26,277 nt of DNA from Aphodousia sp048520025 (GCA_048520025.1 DBFZTP010000081.1:1-26277), one strand, 5' to 3'. Counted from the stretch's first letter, positions 8,779-16,864 are shown. The notes: a model not told the origin generated them from the letters alone. Translations and numbers: made by a program.

Positions 8779-10093
8779 GGATTGCATTGTGAATACCCGT
8801 TTATTTCAAGTTCTTAGTGTGGCTATTTTAGCGACCTTTAGTGTAACCAGTTTTTCGCAGTCGGCAGTACCGTTTGCGATCGACCCGTCTGCACTGGTTT
8901 TTGAGACTCCGACTGCTCCTGTCAGTCAAAAGACCAAAATTGCTATTTTGTTGCCTGAAATCGGTAGCCCCTATGAAGCTATTAATGCTTCTTTGGTCCA
9001 AGGGATTGAGGCGGAGAACAAACAAAACGGTTCTCCCTATGAAATTCTCCCTTTACCGAGAAAATGGGGCCAAACGGCGTTGTCTCACCTTCAAGACGCC
9101 GCTCTCATGGGGGCTGTTATTGCCATTGGCCCATTGACCCGTGACTCCGTTGACGAAATCGCTCAATTACCGTTTTTGCCCTTACCGACCGTTGCCCTCA
9201 ATCAGTTTTCCGATGGTTTGGTTGCACCTGAACTCTTAATGAATTACTCGTTAAGCCAAGAGCAAGAAGTCGCTCAAATCACAAAAATCGCATTGAGTGC
9301 ATTGCCCCAAACCACGAGCAGTGGCGAGCCGCCCAAAGTCATGATTTTTGAAAGTGACTCTCCGCTTGAAAAACGTATTGCCAATGCCTACGAACAAGAG
9401 CTTGTCAATAACCTCATTCCTTACGAAAGAGTGGTCTTGACGCCGGAATTAATGAAAACGCAAACGCATTTTTATGAAATTAAGTCTGACCTCAAACCGC
9501 CAAAGCTTGAACCGTTACCCGATCGTGTTGAAGATCCCTACGGTTATCAACGAGTTCGTTTGCGCAATCAAAAATTAATGGCGGAATATCGCTCTGCAGC
9601 CGTTTTTGAAGAACCGCCCTACTTTGCAGCTTTCTTAGCGATGGATGCGAGAACGGCCGCTCAAATTACGCCACGCCTGCCTCGTATGACGCGTCTTTGG
9701 GGCACGAGTCTGCTCAATCCGGGCGATCCGCATCAAGGTACCGTCACCGCCATGACTTATGACTTACAAAACGTCGGCTTTGTCGACGCTCCGTTGGTCT
9801 TAAGAAATAATGCAACTGACTTCCGTGCCAGTTTCGGCGTTACGATGCCGGCCCGAATCGTTGAGCGACGCTTTTTCTCCATGGGGGTTGATGCGTATCG
9901 CTTGGCCCTTCGTTGGATGAAGTGGCAAACGCAAATTGAGTTCGAAGGTACTACCGGTAAGCTCAGCTTTAATCAATTGGAAAGTTCAACTGTCCAACGC
10001 GTAGCTCAGCCGGCTCTCATCGAATCCAACAAAATTCGCGCTGTGACCGAAGAACGACTCAAAAATATTCGAATTCGTCCGATTGCCCCATAA
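8777..10093 (+). CDS. LpoA/LppC-family periplasmic protein (penicillin-binding protein activator-like)
   Basis: The family includes E. coli LpoA, an outer-membrane lipoprotein that activates PBP1a during wall synthesis. Its C-terminal part has a type I periplasmic-binding-protein fold. This product has 438 residues: a signal peptide (LFQVLSVAILATFSVTSFSQ), then KIAILLPEIGSPYEAINASLVQGIEAE, which resembles the start of the binding-protein fold, and a long alpha/beta region. E. coli LpoA is 678 residues with an extra N-terminal helical domain that seems absent here. There is no cysteine at the end of the signal peptide, so it is unlikely to be a lipoprotein. A GTG at 8789 (VNTRLFQ) is an equally good start. 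The assignment rests on this fold, on weak family resemblance and on its position next to rsmI. Confidence 0.75.
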   Translation: MDCIVNTRLFQVLSVAILATFSVTSFSQSAVPFAIDPSALVFETPTAPVSQKTKIAILLPEIGSPYEAINASLVQGIEAENKQNGSPYEILPLPRKWGQTALSHLQDAALMGAVIAIGPLTRDSVDEIAQLPFLPLPTVALNQFSDGLVAPELLMNYSLSQEQEVAQITKIALSALPQTTSSGEPPKVMIFESDSPLEKRIANAYEQELVNNLIPYERVVLTPELMKTQTHFYEIKSDLKPPKLEPLPDRVEDPYGYQRVRLRNQKLMAEYRSAAVFEEPPYFAAFLAMDARTAAQITPRLPRMTRLWGTSLLNPGDPHQGTVTAMTYDLQNVGFVDAPLVLRNNATDFRASFGVTMPARIVERRFFSMGVDAYRLALRWMKWQTQIEFEGTTGKLSFNQLESSTVQRVAQPALIESNKIRAVTEERLKNIRIRPIAP

Positions 10094-10095
10094 AA

Positions 10096-11934
10096 ATGAC
10101 CACTTTACTGACGTTACAAGACGCTGAACTCGCGTTCGGCGACCACCCGTTATTGGATCACGCCAACCTCAATGTTCATGATGGTGAACGCATTGGTGTA
10201 ATTGGCCGAAATGGCACGGGCAAGAGTTCTTTATTAAAAGTTGTAGCCGGCATTGAAAAACTCGATGATGGTTCGTTGACAATGCTCGATGGCCTGTCAG
10301 TTGGCTACGTTGAGCAAGAGCCATTTTTGCCACCGGCTGAAACTTTCATTGAGTCTCTCACGCTACGAGGGAAAATCAACGAAATTCACGACGAGCGAGA
10401 ACACTGGCGTCTTTTGGCCCGATTAGAAGAGTATTTGCATCGTTTTAAACTCGATGCTCAAGCCAGCCCCAAAAAAGCCTCCGGTGGTGAGAAAAAACGT
10501 GCAGCTCTCGCCTTGGCCTTTGCGTTATCTCAAGATTTGTTGCTTCTGGATGAACCGACCAACCACTTGGACATTGAAGGGATTTTGATTTTGGAAAATC
10601 TCATTCAAAATGAGTACAAAAATTCAAAATCTCTCATGGTCATCACTCACGACCGAAACTTCCTCGATACGGTCTCAACTCGCATCGTTGAATTGGATCG
10701 TGGCATTCTCAGAAGCTACCCGGGCAACTTCGAAGCCTATGAAACTCGTAAGGAAGAAGAGCTTGCGGCTGAAGAGGTTGAGCGTCGAAAATTTGATAAA
10801 TTTTGGGCACAAGAAGAAGTCTGGATTCGAAAAGGCATCGAAGCTCGTCGAACTCGAAATGAAGGGCGTGTCAGACGTCTTGAACAATTGCGTCTAGAAC
10901 GCGCTGCCCGACGCGATCGTCTCGGTCAGGTCAACCTCAATATTGATGCCGGTATGAAAAGCGGCAAAATTGTCGCCGAACTCGAAAATGTCAGCAAAGC
11001 CTTTGGTGATAAAACCATTGTCAAAAACCTTGACTTTAAATTGCTAAGAGGCGACCGCTTAGGACTCATCGGTCATAACGGTGTGGGTAAAAGCACCCTC
11101 ATTTCTTTGATTTTAGGAAAGGCACAACCCGATAGCGGAACCGTGAAATTAGGCACCAATCTTCAAATTGCCTACTTTGATCAATTAAGAGGTCAGCTCG
11201 ATCCCGACAAAACGGTTGCCGAGACCATTTCTCCTGGAAGTGAATGGTTAGAGGTGGGCGGAGTCAAAAAGCACGTCATGGCCTACCTTGGTGACTTCTT
11301 ATTCCCTCCCAGAAGAGCCAATGTTCCGGTTTCAAACCTCTCAGGGGGCGAGCGCAATCGTTTGTTGCTGGCTCGACTTTTTGCGCTTCCCGCCAACCTC
11401 TTGGTGCTTGACGAACCCACCAATGACTTGGATATTGACTCTTTAGAGCTTTTAGAGCAAACACTACAGAATTATCCCGGCACCTTGATCCTTGTGAGCC
11501 ACGATCGTCGATTCTTGGACAATGTGGTAACCGAAGTTTTGGCTCCTGAAGGGGACGGTCTTTGGCGAGAATACGTCGGTGGCTATTCGGATTGGTTGCG
11601 CTACCGCCCTCAGCCTGTCACTAACGAAGATAAAAAAGAGGTCACGGCCGTCAAAGTTCAACCCAAAAAGCCTCGTCAAGAGAAGTTAAAACTCTCCTAC
11701 AAAGAAAACAAAGAACTCGAAGAGTTGCCGGACTTGTTAATGACGTTGGAAAGCGACCACGAGACGATGTTGGCACAAATGAACGATCCGACTTACTTTA
11801 CCAGTAACAGTCCCGATCAAATTAAAGACAATGCCGACAAACTTACGCTGTTAGAGCAACGCATTGAAGCCACTTATGCTCGATGGGATGAGTTGGAAGC
11901 TAAAAAAGCCTTAGTCGAGGCCCAAAACGGTTAA
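10096..11934 (+). CDS. uup: ABC-F ATPase, Uup-like
   Basis: Cytosolic tandem ATPase of the ABC-F class with no membrane domain. Family members act on ribosomes or, for Uup, influence transposon excision and ribosome assembly. There are two nucleotide-binding domains. The first has Walker A GRNGTGKS (from residue 37), signature ASGGEKKRAALA and Walker B LLLDEPTNHLD. The second has GHNGVGKS (from residue 326), LSGGERNRLLLARLFA and LLVLDEPTNDLD. The linker (YETRKEEELAAEEVERRKFDKFW...) is charged and helical. The basic/coiled-coil C-terminal extension after residue 530, with several KxxK runs, points to Uup rather than EttA. It starts 2 bp after the LpoA-like gene, so the two are probably cotranscribed. 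A terminator follows. Confidence 0.9.
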   Translation: MTTLLTLQDAELAFGDHPLLDHANLNVHDGERIGVIGRNGTGKSSLLKVVAGIEKLDDGSLTMLDGLSVGYVEQEPFLPPAETFIESLTLRGKINEIHDEREHWRLLARLEEYLHRFKLDAQASPKKASGGEKKRAALALAFALSQDLLLLDEPTNHLDIEGILILENLIQNEYKNSKSLMVITHDRNFLDTVSTRIVELDRGILRSYPGNFEAYETRKEEELAAEEVERRKFDKFWAQEEVWIRKGIEARRTRNEGRVRRLEQLRLERAARRDRLGQVNLNIDAGMKSGKIVAELENVSKAFGDKTIVKNLDFKLLRGDRLGLIGHNGVGKSTLISLILGKAQPDSGTVKLGTNLQIAYFDQLRGQLDPDKTVAETISPGSEWLEVGGVKKHVMAYLGDFLFPPRRANVPVSNLSGGERNRLLLARLFALPANLLVLDEPTNDLDIDSLELLEQTLQNYPGTLILVSHDRRFLDNVVTEVLAPEGDGLWREYVGGYSDWLRYRPQPVTNEDKKEVTAVKVQPKKPRQEKLKLSYKENKELEELPDLLMTLESDHETMLAQMNDPTYFTSNSPDQIKDNADKLTLLEQRIEATYARWDELEAKKALVEAQNG

Positions 11935-11941
11935 ATTTTCA

Positions 11942-11970
11942 GTGGGTGCCCAAATCCGGCACCCATTTTT
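11942..11970 (+). terminator. Rho-independent terminator after the ABC-F gene
   Basis: TGGGTGCC (11943-11950) pairs with GGCACCCA (11958-11965) around a 7-nt loop and is followed by TTTTT. It separates the LpoA-like/ABC-F unit from the acyl-CoA synthetase. Confidence 0.85.
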
Positions 11971-12060
11971 CGTCCTCAAGATACAAAATTGCATTTTTAG
12001 GGGCGTCCAAACACCAACATTTCGACTTACAATAGACCCATTACAACATAGGGGATTGCT

Positions 12061-13905
12061 GTGTCAGATACCTCACAAACTCGTTTTGAAGCACTTTGTC
12101 AGCTAAAAACTTTGGATCAATTTATTCCCGCTCGCGCTCAAGCCGCTCCGCACACCGAAGCTCTCCGCCAGTTTGACCGAAGCACCAATACTTGGGAGCG
12201 TATCTCATACCGCGATTTACATGAACGCATTCAACAGTGGCGTCGCGCTTTTGCCAAACTAGGTTTTGAACCTGGCACTCGCATTGCTATTTTGTTACCC
12301 AATGGTGTTGATGCTGTCTGCTGCGACCAAGCGGTTTTAGCCAACGGTTACGTCCCTGTTCCGCTTCATGCGATTGACACCGCGGGCTCCAGCGCCTTTA
12401 TCATTGCCGATAGTGAAGCCTCTGTTTTAGTCACTAATCGACAAAATCGTTGGGATTCGATCTATCTTTCCGAAACGCCGATGCCTAACCTTAAACACGT
12501 CATTCTCACCGACGAGTCTGCACCAGCTCACCGCAATGACGAGGTGACGTTGTGGGATTTGGAAAGTTGGATTGCGACAGGGTTTGATGTTCAAACGCTG
12601 CCCCAAGGCCCCAAGGAAGATGATTTGGCAGCCATTGTTTACACCTCTGGCACAACGGGTCGCCCAAAAGGCGTCATGCTCACCCATAAAAACGTTGTCA
12701 GCAATGTCATCAATACCATTACAACCGTTTTACCGTATCCGAAACCCGGTGACGTATTCTTGTCCTTCTTGCCCGTCTCCCACACGTTTGAACGCATGGC
12801 AGGTTACTACTTACCCTTAGGAATGGGTTGCACCATTGCCTTTACTCGATCCATTCAGTTGTTGGCAGAGGACTTCCGAATCATTCGCCCCAATGTCATC
12901 ATCTCGGTTCCTCGCATCTATGAACGAATTTTTGCAAAGGTACAAGCCAAATTAGCCCGAGGTAACGACTTTGTTCGTTTCTTGTTTAATTGGGCCGTTG
13001 ATGTCGGCTGGCGTCAATTCTGTCGCAAATACGACATTGAAGTCCCACAAGGTTCCTGTCAATGGTTAGACCCTGTTGTATGGCCAATTCTTAACGCATT
13101 GGTCTCCAAAACATTGTTGAATCAATTTGGTGGTCAACTCAAAGTTGCCATTAGTGGTGGTGCGGCTCTCAACCCCAAGATGGCCAAAGTTTTCTGTGGC
13201 TTAGGGTTGCCCATCATTCAAGGCTATGGCATGACCGAATCCAGCCCGATTATTGCGGGGAACTGTCTTACTTATAACCATCCCGATAGCGTCGGCAAAC
13301 CCTTACCCAATACGGATGTTCGCTTGGGTGAAGGCAACGAAATTCAAGTCAAATCCGACAGCATCATGAAGGGCTATTTCAAGCGAGAAGACGATACTCG
13401 TGCGGCCTTTACTGAAGACGGTTACTTAAAGACGGGGGACGTTGGTGCCTTTGATGACAAGGGTTTCTTGCGTATTGTTGGTCGTATCAAAGAAATTATC
13501 GTAACAAGTACAGGCGAAAAAGTACCTCCTTCTGATTTGGAGCTTGCGATTGAATTTGATCCTTTGTTTGATCAGGCCTACGTCATTGGGGAAAATCGTC
13601 CCTTTATCTCGACCATTGTGGTACTCAACAAGACCGAATGGGAAAAGTTGGCAACAACGTTAAATCTCGATCCCAATGATCCAGAAAGCTTGCTTGCGAG
13701 CGTTACGAAAAATGCAGTGCTCAAACGCATCAAGACTGCGGTCAAAGATTTCCCACAATACGCCTTGCCCCGTAACGTTTACATGACGTTTGAGCCTTGG
13801 ACGATCGAAAACGGTTTATTGACGCCGACGTTAAAACTTAAGCGCAAGAAAATGGAAGAGCGATTTGCTCCGCAAATTGCTACGCTTTATGCCGGCCACC
13901 GCTAG
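12061..13905 (+). CDS. Long-chain acyl-CoA synthetase (AMP-forming)
   Basis: Activates fatty acids to acyl-CoA through an acyl-adenylate, in the cytoplasm or at the membrane. At 614 residues it matches the FadD15/Faa-type long-chain branch. It has the AMP-binding P-loop YTSGTTGRPKG (from Tyr194), SFLPVSHTFERMAGYY, the bulky insert of long-chain enzymes around residues 280-350, GYGMTESSP and the hinge TGDVGAFDDKGFLRIVGRIKEIIVTSTGEKVPPSDLE. The start is a GTG preceded by AGGGGATT, a reasonable ribosome site. The 126-bp gap upstream carries a terminator and a possible TACAAT -10 (about 12030), but no good -35. The radical SAM gene follows 63 bp downstream on the same strand. Fatty-acid chain specificity cannot be read from the sequence. 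Confidence 0.93.
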   Translation: MSDTSQTRFEALCQLKTLDQFIPARAQAAPHTEALRQFDRSTNTWERISYRDLHERIQQWRRAFAKLGFEPGTRIAILLPNGVDAVCCDQAVLANGYVPVPLHAIDTAGSSAFIIADSEASVLVTNRQNRWDSIYLSETPMPNLKHVILTDESAPAHRNDEVTLWDLESWIATGFDVQTLPQGPKEDDLAAIVYTSGTTGRPKGVMLTHKNVVSNVINTITTVLPYPKPGDVFLSFLPVSHTFERMAGYYLPLGMGCTIAFTRSIQLLAEDFRIIRPNVIISVPRIYERIFAKVQAKLARGNDFVRFLFNWAVDVGWRQFCRKYDIEVPQGSCQWLDPVVWPILNALVSKTLLNQFGGQLKVAISGGAALNPKMAKVFCGLGLPIIQGYGMTESSPIIAGNCLTYNHPDSVGKPLPNTDVRLGEGNEIQVKSDSIMKGYFKREDDTRAAFTEDGYLKTGDVGAFDDKGFLRIVGRIKEIIVTSTGEKVPPSDLELAIEFDPLFDQAYVIGENRPFISTIVVLNKTEWEKLATTLNLDPNDPESLLASVTKNAVLKRIKTAVKDFPQYALPRNVYMTFEPWTIENGLLTPTLKLKRKKMEERFAPQIATLYAGHR

Positions 13906-13968
13906 GAGAATTCGGCAATTTGCTTTAAAATTCATTTCCTTTGATGACTTGGAAAAGAGCTTGTGACC

Positions 13969-15264
13969 ATGGCACAACATGAAAAATTTTTACCGGATTG
14001 GATGATCGGTCTCACCGACCGCATCATGAATTACTACATCGAACGCGATTTGGTGCTCGATCCTATTATTTTGGATCGCCACCCGGCCCCTGAACCCGGT
14101 CATGAGTACATGATGTATGCCCACATCCCTTTTTGCCATACGCTTTGCTCCTACTGTACCTTCCATCGTTTCTTGTTTAAGGAATACAAAGCGCGCGAGT
14201 ACTTTGTCTCTTTACGAAAAGAAATGGACATGGCCAAGGAATTGGGTTATGACTTCACTTCCATGTACATCGGTGGTGGCACCACAACGATTTTGGAAGA
14301 TGAGTTAATTAAAACCATCGAACATGCTCGTACGTTATTTCCGTCCATTAAAGAAGTGTCTTGTGAAACGGACCCGGCCCATTTAGCTAATCCTTCTTTT
14401 AAAAACTTGAAGGGTTTAGTTGATCGTATGTCGATTGGCGTTCAAAGTTTTGATGACAACATCCTTCGCATGACAGAGCGTTATGAGAAGTTTGGTAGCG
14501 GTCAAGAAATTTTTGAACGTATCCAAGCCGCTCAAGAACTTTTCCCGATCTGTAACGTTGACATGATTTTCGGTTTCCGCGGTCAAACGGAAGAAATCTT
14601 GCAACGTGACGTTGATCTTTTAATGAAGCTCAATCCTCGTCAAATCACGACCTATCCGTTGATGGTGACGAGTCAAACCAAGTGCAGCGTCCGCAATACG
14701 ATTGCTGCACCGGCCGCTGACTTAGCCGCCCAATATCGCATCATTCTCGATACGCTTGGCAAAAACTACAATCAGTTGACCTCTTGGACGTTTGGTCGTT
14801 CCAATGACGAAGGGTTTGATGAGTATGTGGTTGACCACGATGAATATTTAGGTGTGGGTTCCGGAGCCTTTAGCTTCTTGGGGAATTCGCTTTACGTTAA
14901 CACTTTCAGTCTTCGCCGCTATAACGAACGAATTAATGCCGGCAAGATGGGGGTTGAACGTCGTCGCACCTTTGATAAGCACTCGGTACTTCAATACCGC
15001 TTGCTCTTAGGACTTTTTGCTGCTCGCTTGTCTCGCAAATATTTCCGAGATGTTCACGGTGTGGATTTAGACCGAGCATTGTTTAAAGAAATGTTGGGCT
15101 TGCGTTTGGCTGGCGCCATTAAAGACAATCCTAACGACCCCGACAATCTCATCGTAACCGATACGGGTAAATTCTTAGGTCTGGTGATGATGAAGGACTT
15201 CTATTCTGGCATGGATAATGTCCGTGCGGCTTTACGTAAGCCCTTGTCCTCAATTGACATGTAA
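13969..15264 (+). CDS. HemW/HemN-like radical SAM protein
   Basis: Coproporphyrinogen-oxidase-superfamily radical SAM enzyme of unknown substrate. IPFCHTLCSYC gives the CxxxCxxC cluster motif (Cys56, Cys60, Cys63), followed by YIGGGTTTIL, CETDP, RMSIGVQSFDDNIL, NVDMIFGFRGQTEE and a YLGVGSGAFSF segment, all typical of the HemN/HemW family. True coproporphyrinogen dehydrogenase has a fourth Cys two residues after the motif (CxC). Here it is TF, as in HemW-type proteins, so HemN activity is unlikely. At 431 residues it is longer than HemW (about 380). HemW-like members include heme chaperones and class C methyltransferases. A GTG at 13963 is an alternative start; AAAAGAG upstream could serve either. 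It sits between an acyl-CoA synthetase and the hydrogenase locus, but a strong hairpin separates it from the latter. Confidence 0.8.
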   Translation: MAQHEKFLPDWMIGLTDRIMNYYIERDLVLDPIILDRHPAPEPGHEYMMYAHIPFCHTLCSYCTFHRFLFKEYKAREYFVSLRKEMDMAKELGYDFTSMYIGGGTTTILEDELIKTIEHARTLFPSIKEVSCETDPAHLANPSFKNLKGLVDRMSIGVQSFDDNILRMTERYEKFGSGQEIFERIQAAQELFPICNVDMIFGFRGQTEEILQRDVDLLMKLNPRQITTYPLMVTSQTKCSVRNTIAAPAADLAAQYRIILDTLGKNYNQLTSWTFGRSNDEGFDEYVVDHDEYLGVGSGAFSFLGNSLYVNTFSLRRYNERINAGKMGVERRRTFDKHSVLQYRLLLGLFAARLSRKYFRDVHGVDLDRALFKEMLGLRLAGAIKDNPNDPDNLIVTDTGKFLGLVMMKDFYSGMDNVRAALRKPLSSIDM

Positions 15265-15277
15265 TCCTCACCCCTTT

Positions 15278-15320
15278 CAAGCTATACTCCTTTAGGGGTA
15301 TAGCTTGCAATCCTTTTTCT
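15278..15320 (+). terminator. Strong hairpin ending the synthetase/radical SAM unit
   Basis: A 13-bp stem pairs CAAGCTATACTCC (15278-15290) with GGGGTATAGCTTG (15295-15307), with one G-T wobble and a 4-nt TTTA loop. A T-run (15314-15318) lies 6 nt after the stem rather than directly against it, so termination may be imperfect. It insulates the hydrogenase promoter from upstream reading. Confidence 0.75.
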
Positions 15321-15321
15321 T

Positions 15322-15351
15322 CCTTAATTGAACCTTAATTGCGTTTATACT
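15322..15351 (+). promoter_or_regulatory. Putative hydA promoter with 11-bp-spaced direct repeats at -35
   Basis: Two identical 9-bp copies of CCTTAATTG (15322-15330 and 15333-15341) lie exactly 11 bp apart, one helical turn. They overlap the place where a -35 box would sit for the -10-like TATACT at 15346-15351. No consensus -35 is present. Helically phased direct repeats replacing the -35 are typical of activator-dependent promoters, for example OmpR/PhoB-type response regulators. The regulator is not identified, and the assignment is inference from spacing. Confidence 0.5.
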
Positions 15352-15393
15352 TACAGCGTTGCGGGAAAGGTGTCCCCTTTTTTGTCAACAGGA

Positions 15394-15407
15394 ATTGTAC
15401 GTACAAT
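15394..15407. promoter_or_regulatory. Perfect 14-bp palindrome ATTGTACGTACAAT upstream of hydA
   Basis: ATTGTAC/GTACAAT is a perfect inverted repeat about 85 bp upstream of the hydA ATG and about 45 bp downstream of the proposed -10. That places it in the leader, where a bound repressor could block transcription. It does not match the FNR consensus (TTGAT-N4-ATCAA), so oxygen control by FNR is not supported at this site. Confidence 0.4.
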
Positions 15408-15408
15408 C

Positions 15409-15450
15409 CCTGATTCCAGAATGTTTGTGCACAAAGCACTGGCAATCAGG
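15409..15450 (+). other. Nested inverted repeats in the hydA leader
   Basis: CCTGATTCCAG (15409-15419) pairs with CTGGCAATCAGG (15439-15450), giving 11 bp with one bulged C. The loop contains a second perfect palindrome, TTTGTGCACAAA (15424-15435). There is no T-run after it, so it is not a plain terminator. It may stabilise the hydA mRNA, act as an RNA control element, or be an operator at DNA level. The remaining leader (15451-15485) ends in the GGGAG ribosome site. Confidence 0.45.
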
Positions 15451-15491
15451 ATTCGTTCTCTTATTTTTGAATCTTGGGAGAGATTTCAACT

Positions 15492-16847
15492 ATGTCCAAA
15501 ACGATATTGGTCAATACGTTTGCTCCGCCGCCCAATGCGCACGGTGAAAACGGACCGGAATACGTTGGCAACCTTCGCAAAGGTGAATTGCGTGGGATCA
15601 TCAAGATCAACGAAAGCAATTGCGTTGGTTGTGATACCTGCCGTAAAGTTTGCCCGGTTCATGCCATCTCTGGCGGCTTGGGTGTCATTCACAGCATTCG
15701 CGAAGACGCCTGCGTAGCTTGCGGTCAATGCTTGGTTGCTTGCCCCTTCAACGCAATTGAGCAAATGAGCTTCGTTGACGAAGTCATGAAGAAGCTCGAC
15801 GATCCCAATACGCTCGTCGTTTCCCATCCTTCTCCGGCTGTTCGCGTTTCCGTCGGCGAAGAATTCGGTGCTAAGGCCGGTGAATTGATCACCGAACAAT
15901 TCGTTAACGCTTTGGAAAAGGCCGGTTTCGTCTGCTACGACGTGAACCAAACGGCTGACCAAACGATTATCGAAGAAGGTATGGAATTCGTTAAGAAGAT
16001 CCAATACTGGGTTTTAGGTCATCGTGGTCCTGAAGTGGCTGAAGCTGCAGAACACCCGTTCCCGCACTTCACGAGCTGCTGCCCGGCTTGGGTTAAGAAC
16101 TGCGAAACGTACCATGCTGGCTTGTTGCCGCATTTGTCCACGGCTAAGAGCCCGGTTCAAATGGGTGGCCCGATCGCTAAGACCTGGGCTGCTAAGTATG
16201 TCTGGAACAAGGATCCCCGTGACATTTACATGGTCGCTACGACGCCTTGCACGGCTAAGATCTTTGAAGCTTCTCGTCCTGAAATGAATGATGCTTGGAA
16301 GCATCTCGTTAAGACGGGTGCTATTCCTGCCGATACGCCGTCCTTCCCGGACATCGATGCCGTTGTGACGGCTCGTGAAATCGCAGAAATCTTCCGCCGT
16401 AAGGGTATCAACCCGTTAGAAATGCCGAAGACGCGTGAACGTGGCACGATGGAAATCTACACCGGTGCCGGTACGATTTTCGGTAACTCCGGTGGTGTGA
16501 TGGAAGCTGCTTTGCGTACGGCCTACTTCGTTCTTTCTGGTGAAGAATTGAAGGATCCGGACATCAAGATCGTCCGCGGTCATACCGATGCTATCGTTGA
16601 AGCCACGATTCCTGTGCCTATCAAGGAATTGGGCGGCAAGATCTTTGAAGTTCGCGTTTGCGTTGTCAACGGTGCTTTGCAAGGTCTTGACACGGTGTTG
16701 CGTCGTATCGAAGAAGACAAGAACCGTTATCACTTCATCGAAGTGATGAACTGCCCGGGCGGTTGCGTCAACGGTGGCGGTCAACCGGTTCGCACGGACA
16801 GCGCAGCATGGCTTAACCCCACGTTGCCGATCCCGATGCAAATCTAA
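15492..16847 (+). CDS. hydA: [FeFe]-hydrogenase catalytic subunit HydA
   Basis: Catalyses H2 = 2H+ + 2e- at an H-cluster. The 451-residue product has two [4Fe-4S] ferredoxin motifs (Cys44/47/50/54 and Cys74/77/80/84), then the H-cluster domain. Motif 1 is TSCCPAW (194-200: Cys196 proton-relay position, Cys197 ligand). Motif 2 is TTPCTAK with Cys253 and Lys256. Motif 3 is EVMNCPGGCVNGGGQP with Cys421 and Cys425. Size and domain order match the large subunit of periplasmic Desulfovibrio-type dimeric enzymes. Motif 2 usually reads MPCxxK; here the Met is Thr251. No signal peptide is present, so export must rely on HydB. ATG 15492 has a GGGAGAG ribosome site; an upstream in-frame TTG (15474) is rejected. 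Lys is almost always AAG, a mark of high expression. Confidence 0.96.
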   Translation: MSKTILVNTFAPPPNAHGENGPEYVGNLRKGELRGIIKINESNCVGCDTCRKVCPVHAISGGLGVIHSIREDACVACGQCLVACPFNAIEQMSFVDEVMKKLDDPNTLVVSHPSPAVRVSVGEEFGAKAGELITEQFVNALEKAGFVCYDVNQTADQTIIEEGMEFVKKIQYWVLGHRGPEVAEAAEHPFPHFTSCCPAWVKNCETYHAGLLPHLSTAKSPVQMGGPIAKTWAAKYVWNKDPRDIYMVATTPCTAKIFEASRPEMNDAWKHLVKTGAIPADTPSFPDIDAVVTAREIAEIFRRKGINPLEMPKTRERGTMEIYTGAGTIFGNSGGVMEAALRTAYFVLSGEELKDPDIKIVRGHTDAIVEATIPVPIKELGGKIFEVRVCVVNGALQGLDTVLRRIEEDKNRYHFIEVMNCPGGCVNGGGQPVRTDSAAWLNPTLPIPMQI

Positions 16848-16864
16848 TTGGATGGAGACAATAA

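Noticed and set aside
13963..15264. The radical SAM gene as HydG
   Set aside because: Motif context (IPFCHTLCSYC, GGGTTT, GVQSF, YLGVGSGA) is HemN/HemW-type; HydG is ThiH-like and has a second C-terminal cluster motif that is missing here.
15366..15386. Small terminator-like hairpin (AAAGG...CCTTT then T-run) in the hydA leader
   Set aside because: The stem is only 5 bp and competing pairings exist; it is too weak to call an attenuator.
15322..15407. FNR box controlling hydA
   Set aside because: No TTGAT-N4-ATCAA match; the palindrome at 15394 reads TTGTAC-GTACAA with no spacer.
15486..16004. Minus-strand frame inside hydA
   Set aside because: Antisense shadow produced by the strong codon bias of hydA; composition and lack of start signals argue against a gene. 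Similar shadows at 16416-16841 and 17224-17856 were dismissed for the same reason.
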